From: JAQBRD01 sp041158765
GTDB taxonomy: Bacteria > Patescibacteriota > Minisyncoccia > Phycocordibacterales > PALSA-1337
Length of the DNA stretch: 25,747 nucleotides
Direction: 5' to 3'
Assembly (NCBI GenBank): GCA_041158765.1
Contig: JBEBAU010000041.1
Coordinates: 1-25,747, forward strand
Part shown: piece after piece, positions 22,284-25,747 of the stretch
How positions within the stretch are numbered: position 1 is the first letter of the stretch
Layout: each line of letters opens with the position of its first letter
Made by a program: the position numbers and the translations under genes
The notes under the pieces: model-generated
Told to the model about the DNA's origin: nothing
Databases searched by the model: none
Seen by the model: only the letters and a program-made list of their open reading frames with translations

Positions 22284-22793
22284 TCAAGTAATGTTGTTGA
22301 TTTCTGAGGTTGCAATGTAACCGAGGTGCCAGATGAGCTGTATCACCTTTTTTCCAGTGAGGGTGTTTGTGCCGTGGCACACGAAGCTGATATTACTCAT
22401 TGGCAAGCTCTTTTTGATTCGCTTCAAAGGGAATGCCGCTGATTTGGTCGAGAGCACCGTGAAAGTGAACTCCACTGAACCACCGGCAATGTTTGGTGTT
22501 GGAAACTCAATGTTGTCATAGCCGTAAGAGATGACATCGTATGGTTCACCAAAAAGAAACACTTTCTCAAGCGCCGCATTCAAGAGGGATATGGTCGCAG
22601 CGCCACAGAGGCACGCAACACCACCTTCGATTCCCATCTTGATAGAAAAGATCGAGGGCTCTCCTTTGATGTGCGCCATTGAGCTAAATCCGCAGGATTC
22701 AGCAAATCGAGCAACCATTTCCGGAGTAATCACCGGACTAGTCACTCTAAATACAGTGCAGTTTGGTATCACACAGATTTGATCAATTTTCAA
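22284..22793 (-). CDS. Hotdog-fold (MaoC-like) protein, divergent
   Basis: The 169-residue product has VTSPVITPEMVARFAESCGF, similar to the start of MaoC-like hydratases, then a central hydrophobic helix VACLCGAATISLLNAALEKV followed by beta strands (YDNIEFPTPNIAGGSVEFTF), the pattern of the hotdog fold used by acyl-thioester enzymes. The catalytic D-x-x-x-x-H segment of MaoC hydratases is not evident, so the activity is uncertain. The start is TTG at 22791-22793: an in-frame TGA lies just upstream, and an AAAGGA Shine-Dalgarno site precedes the TTG by 4 bases. Both features differ from the rest of the window. No fatty-acid genes are nearby. Confidence 0.6.
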   Translation of the reverse strand: MKIDQICVIPNCTVFRVTSPVITPEMVARFAESCGFSSMAHIKGEPSIFSIKMGIEGGVACLCGAATISLLNAALEKVFLFGEPYDVISYGYDNIEFPTPNIAGGSVEFTFTVLSTKSAAFPLKRIKKSLPMSNISFVCHGTNTLTGKKVIQLIWHLGYIATSEINNIT

Positions 22794-22992
22794 GGTATCC
22801 TTTCCGGTTCATGACTGTACGCCATAAACGCATATTGGTTGTATTGTTTAAATGCATTTAAGCACTTTTTTATACATATGTCAATATCATTCCTGTGATA
22901 TCAACACAAGTGAGCCTGAAAATGAGGTTAACTTCCATAACAAACAGATAAGCTTTCAAATAGGCCTATAGAGGGGCGTTTTTCTTATTTTA
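22794..22992. other. Intergenic region without a visible gene
   Basis: Nearly 200 bases between two divergent units. Apart from the Shine-Dalgarno site of the hotdog gene at one end and the gatC promoter at the other, I see nothing I can name in it. Confidence 0.5.
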
Positions 22993-23001
22993 TGCTACAA
23001 T
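22993..23001 (+). promoter_or_regulatory. Extended -10 promoter of gatC
   Basis: TGCTACAAT ends exactly 6 bases before the gatC ATG, predicting a leaderless mRNA. Confidence 0.6.
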
Positions 23002-23007
23002 TTCCAT

Positions 23008-23304
23008 ATGATTACAGAAAAGGACGTTCAAGATCTTGCGAATTTGTCGAGAATTAAGCTTTCACCCAATGAAACACAGGCTCTCATGAAAGAGATTGGC
23101 TCTATTCTGACCTATGTTGATGAAATCAAAAAAGCTCCTGTTGGAGATGCTGAAATGTCTCAACAAGCGTCGGTTGGTGTTATTCGCAATGTGACGAGAG
23201 ATGATATTTCGCGTGATATTTCATCTGAAACTCGCGAAGCAATTCTCAACGCTGCTCCTGATCGAGAGGGAGATTTTGTTGCGGTAAAACGGATACTTTC
23301 ATAA
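23008..23304 (+). CDS. gatC: Aspartyl/glutamyl-tRNA amidotransferase subunit C
   Basis: GatC holds GatA and GatB together in the complex that converts Glu-tRNA(Gln) and Asp-tRNA(Asn) to the amidated forms. The 98-residue product begins MITEKDVQDLANLSRIKLSP and has ILTYVDEIKKAPV and the C-terminal REAILNAAPDREGDFVAVKRIL, all typical of GatC. Length is normal. It lies 28 bases before gatA; gatB is not in the window. Confidence 0.95.
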   Translation: MITEKDVQDLANLSRIKLSPNETQALMKEIGSILTYVDEIKKAPVGDAEMSQQASVGVIRNVTRDDISRDISSETREAILNAAPDREGDFVAVKRILS

Positions 23305-23332
23305 TATATTTCACATATAGTTGCACTTTTTT

Positions 23333-24778
23333 ATGAAAAAAATTGATATAGCACAACTTACGATACAAAAAGCGCACGATGCAATGAAGTCGGGGGATTT
23401 CACCGCGGTTGATCTTGCGACAGTATATCTCGAAAATATCAAAAAGCTCGATAGTGAAATCCACGCATATCTCGAAGTCTTCACTGATGTGATTGAACAG
23501 GCGGAAGCTGCTGATGCACGTTTCAAAGATGGCACAGCGACACTTCTTACGGGTATTCCATGTGCGGTGAAGGACAATATTCTGATACGGGGTCGCATAT
23601 CAAGTTGTGCATCAAAAATGCTTGAAAAATATGTCGCAACATATGATGCAACTGCAATTAGCAAGCTTCGTGCTGAAGGTGTCGTGTTCATTGGGCGAAC
23701 AAATATGGATGAATTTGCGATGGGAGGTTCAACCGAAAACTCTGCTTTTGGTGTAACCAAAAATCCGCATGATGTATCACGAGTTCCAGGGGGTACGTCG
23801 GGAGGTTCAGCGGCTGCGATTGCCGCGAATATGGCACTGATTTCACTTGGTTCGGATACGGGAGGTTCGATTCGACAGCCGTCGGCTTTTTGTGGAGTCG
23901 TTGGCCTGAAACCAACCTATGGATCGGTGTCTCGATACGGTCTTACGGCTGCGGTTTCATCTCTTGATCAAATTGGGCCAATTACACGTACAGTTGCTGA
24001 TGCTGAAATTCTCTTCAATGCAATTCGGGGTAAGGATGTGATGGATGGCACAACGATTAGTGAAACAACATATGGTGAAAAAAGTGCCTCAAAAAATGCA
24101 AAGCTTACGATTGGTATTCCGCGAGCGTTTATGAAGCTCGGCGGCATTAGTCCTGCGGTGCAGGACGCATTTGCTGCCGCCGAGCTCCGTTTCAAAAAAC
24201 TTGGCTATACGATTGTTGATGTTGATTTGCCAAATAATGCTTTTGCATTGCCGGTATACTACATTATTAACTTCGCTGAAGTTTCATCTAACTTGTCTCG
24301 CTTTGATGGTGTTCGATATGGTTTTCACAAAGATGGCACAACAGGTGTTGAAGATTATTTTGAAAGTCGTGCGGAAGGATTCGGACGAGAAGCACGCCGA
24401 CGTATTTTGCTCGGCACATATGTTCTTTCATCTGGGTACTATGATGCATATTACAATCGTGCAAATGCACTTCGCCGACTTATTACCGGAGATTTCAATA
24501 CGGCTTTCAAAAAAGTTGATATACTTATGACACCGACAGCACCATCTCCCGCTTTCAAAATCGGAGAAAAAGTTTCAGATCCTGTGGCTATGTATCTTGA
24601 AGATATTTTCACCGTAACTGCAAATCTCACCGGACTACCAGCAATGTCTATACCTGCTGGAATGACACAGGTAGATGCTACAGGGAATCCATCAATACCA
24701 CTTGCAGTGCAACTTACCGCAAGTCATGGAGCAGAGAAGGTGCTTTTCCAAGCAGGAAAGGATTTCCTTGGGGAATAG
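23333..24778 (+). CDS. gatA: Aspartyl/glutamyl-tRNA amidotransferase subunit A
   Basis: GatA releases ammonia from glutamine for the amidation of misacylated tRNA. From the ATG at 23333 the product is 481 residues. The amidase catalytic elements are all present: K80 in IPCAVKDNIL, the GGTSGGS loop (153-159) and the nucleophile S179 in GSDTGGSIRQPSAFCG. GLKPTYGSVSRYGL follows, as in other GatA proteins. A TTG 12 bases upstream is open but ATG gives the expected N-terminus. Together with gatC this supports indirect Gln-tRNA (and maybe Asn-tRNA) synthesis in this organism. Confidence 0.96.
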   Translation: MKKIDIAQLTIQKAHDAMKSGDFTAVDLATVYLENIKKLDSEIHAYLEVFTDVIEQAEAADARFKDGTATLLTGIPCAVKDNILIRGRISSCASKMLEKYVATYDATAISKLRAEGVVFIGRTNMDEFAMGGSTENSAFGVTKNPHDVSRVPGGTSGGSAAAIAANMALISLGSDTGGSIRQPSAFCGVVGLKPTYGSVSRYGLTAAVSSLDQIGPITRTVADAEILFNAIRGKDVMDGTTISETTYGEKSASKNAKLTIGIPRAFMKLGGISPAVQDAFAAAELRFKKLGYTIVDVDLPNNAFALPVYYIINFAEVSSNLSRFDGVRYGFHKDGTTGVEDYFESRAEGFGREARRRILLGTYVLSSGYYDAYYNRANALRRLITGDFNTAFKKVDILMTPTAPSPAFKIGEKVSDPVAMYLEDIFTVTANLTGLPAMSIPAGMTQVDATGNPSIPLAVQLTASHGAEKVLFQAGKDFLGE

Positions 24779-24781
24779 ACG

Positions 24782-24790
24782 TGGTACAAT
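24782..24790 (+). promoter_or_regulatory. Extended -10 promoter of the HEPN-like gene
   Basis: TGGTACAAT ends 9 bases before the ATG at 24800, leaving a leader of only a few bases. Confidence 0.55.
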
Positions 24791-24799
24791 TTCAATTAT

Positions 24800-25423
24800 A
24801 TGCATCAAATATTTGCACTTGGTAGTACAGAAATAGGGAATGGCGGTGTAACCGTTCCTCAGCTTGATGTTATTTCACGTATTAGTAGTGCTATTGTGTA
24901 TGAATTTGAAAACTACACAAATATTTTCCCTATTTTGAAAACAGTAGTGACTTCATTCATGTGGATATCACTTGTTGTTTCGGTTTTTTGTATTATCGGC
25001 ATTATCATATCGGTTGATGGAATTATTCGTATTCGTCGACGTGAACACGAACTTCTTTATGCAAAAGTTGTTGAAGCGGATCAAGATGAAGCTGTTCCAG
25101 ATCCAGATCTTAGCGCTCGATGGCAAAGGGTTCTTGAGCTTGTTGAATCAACAAATGATAGCGATTGGCGACAAGCTATTATTGAAGCAGATATTATGCT
25201 CGAAGACTTGTTGGTACGCCTCGGATATCAGGGGGCTGGTGTTGGTGAGCGTTTGAAACGAGCAAATACCGGTGATTTCAAGACACTCGACAAAGCAGGT
25301 GAAGCACACGGTATTCGAAATCGTATTGCTCATGATGGATCGAATTTCGTATTGAATCCTCATGAAGTACGACGTGTTATCAGCTTATTCCGTGAGGTTT
25401 TTGAAGAGTTTTATTATATTTAG
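24800..25423 (+). CDS. Membrane-anchored protein with a HEPN-like domain
   Basis: The 207-residue product has an N-terminal region that probably lies outside the cell, one membrane helix (about 50-77, WISLVVSVFCIIGIIISV), a basic stop-transfer segment RIRRREHE, and a cytoplasmic all-helical domain of about 105 residues. This domain includes WRQAIIEADIMLEDLLVRLG and IRNRIAHDGSNFVL. R173-N-R-I-A-H178 matches the Rx4-6H motif of HEPN ribonucleases, and the four-helix pattern fits. HEPN domains are common in toxin-antitoxin, abortive infection and RNA-processing proteins. Membrane tethering is unusual for them. I do not know the function; a non-catalytic HEPN-type scaffold is also possible. Confidence 0.75.
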   Translation: MHQIFALGSTEIGNGGVTVPQLDVISRISSAIVYEFENYTNIFPILKTVVTSFMWISLVVSVFCIIGIIISVDGIIRIRRREHELLYAKVVEADQDEAVPDPDLSARWQRVLELVESTNDSDWRQAIIEADIMLEDLLVRLGYQGAGVGERLKRANTGDFKTLDKAGEAHGIRNRIAHDGSNFVLNPHEVRRVISLFREVFEEFYYI

Positions 25424-25479
25424 TTGGAATACTTTGTCGGTATGCGAAGGTGGCTTGCTTTTTGTGTGTAGAGTGTTAT

Positions 25480-25485
25480 TATACT
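25480..25485 (+). promoter_or_regulatory. -10 box of initiator tRNA
   Basis: TATACT lies 9 bases before the tRNA 5' end at 25495, so very little 5' leader should need removal. Confidence 0.45.
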
Positions 25486-25494
25486 ATTCTACAT

Positions 25495-25567
25495 CGCGGG
25501 GTAGGGTAGCGGTTAGCCCACTAGGCTCATAACCTAGGTTTCACCGGTTCGACTCCGGTCTCCGCAA
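25495..25567 (+). tRNA. Initiator tRNA-fMet (anticodon CAU)
   Basis: The acceptor stem CGCGGGG/CTCCGCA leaves C1 and A72 unpaired, the hallmark of bacterial initiator tRNA that permits formylation and keeps it out of elongation. The anticodon loop is CTCATAA. The anticodon stem CTAGG/CCTAG has two G-C pairs next to the loop and an A-T where most initiators have a third G-C. The T-stem ACCGG/CCGGT is perfect. CCA is not encoded. Confidence 0.95.
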
Positions 25568-25631
25568 CACGAAAAAACCGCAGATGATATGTACGGCTAG
25601 TTACTTAGTTGGTATTATAGAATTATAAGAT

Positions 25632-25705
25632 GCCGGTGTAGCTCAGGTGGCTAGAGCATTTCACTCATAAAGAAAAGGTCGTTGGTTCGAGTCCAACCAC
25701 CGGCA
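25632..25705 (+). tRNA. tRNA with CAU anticodon, probably elongator tRNA-Met
   Basis: The acceptor stem GCCGGTG/CACCGGC and T-stem GTTGG/CCAAC are perfect, and the anticodon loop is CTCATAA. G1-C72 pairs, so this is not the initiator. The anticodon stem has an A-A mismatch at its loop end (31-39). A tRNA-Ile2 with lysidine also carries CAU; because a UAU isoleucine tRNA is present at 237, Met is favoured but not proven. Confidence 0.88.
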
Positions 25706-25730
25706 CAATTGCGAGAGGGCCATAATTATG

Positions 25731-25736
25731 TATAAT
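25731..25736 (+). promoter_or_regulatory. -10 box of a gene beyond the window
   Basis: A consensus TATAAT 26 bases after the last tRNA probably belongs to a gene that starts past the right edge. Confidence 0.35.
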
Positions 25737-25747
25737 AGGTCGTATTG

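Noticed and set aside
23311..23760. 149-residue open frame opposite gatA
   Set aside because: Antisense to the GatA catalytic region.
1..25747. CRISPR arrays, insertion sequences, transposases or prophage genes
   Set aside because: No regularly spaced repeats and no transposase, integrase or phage structural motifs were found on either strand.

Overview
The window looks like a chromosomal piece of a Candidate Phyla Radiation (Patescibacteria, probably Parcubacteria-like) bacterium. The reasons are the whole combination: a complete gene set for a type IV pilus machine without an outer-membrane secretin, many small prepilins, GatC-GatA tRNA amidation genes, divergent LigA, RecG, ComF and MutY-like proteins that have lost metal-binding cysteines, very few Shine-Dalgarno sites, and promoters placed so close to the start codons that most mRNAs should be leaderless. 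Stops are TAA, TAG and TGA, so the standard bacterial code fits. This placement is inference; no database was searched.

Layout. 1-116: start of an unidentified gene on the minus strand, cut by the window edge. 237-533: tRNA-Ile with a UAU anticodon, followed by a short structured element that carries a second copy of the tRNA 3' end. 534-1073: a lone prepilin. 1082-5405 (minus strand): RecG helicase, a solitary HicB-like protein, a MutY-like glycosylase and a SAM methyltransferase. 5428-5706 (minus): tRNA-Ser(GCU) followed by a second copy of the same tRNA-associated element. 5785-6597 (minus): ComF-like phosphoribosyltransferase.

6720-19450 is the type IV pilus region: PilM, PilN-like, PilO-like and a PilP-like small protein (inner-membrane platform), PilB (extension ATPase), a stand-alone receiver protein, PilT (retraction ATPase), PilC (platform protein), the probable major pilin, a secreted PEP-CTERM protein that looks foreign, a second prepilin, PilD prepilin peptidase, and four minor prepilin or PilX-like proteins. 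Together these would build, process, extend and retract a pilus, with the receiver protein as a possible control input to the motors.

19493-21598 encodes NAD-dependent DNA ligase. 21613-22793 (minus) is a small island with different expression signals: a TTG-started hotdog-fold-like protein with a Shine-Dalgarno site, a 103-residue unknown, an intrinsic terminator, and a 42-residue microprotein with its own terminator. 23008-24778 encodes GatC and GatA. 24800-25423 encodes a membrane-anchored protein with a HEPN-like RNxxxH motif. The window ends with initiator tRNA-fMet and a second CAU-anticodon tRNA.

The strongest candidate for something undescribed is the paired element next to tRNA-Ile and tRNA-Ser. 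Both copies have the order tRNA, AT-rich hairpin, conserved core with two covarying hairpins, repeated tRNA 3' end from the T-loop onward, and a second terminator hairpin. It looks like a very small element sitting at tRNA 3' ends.
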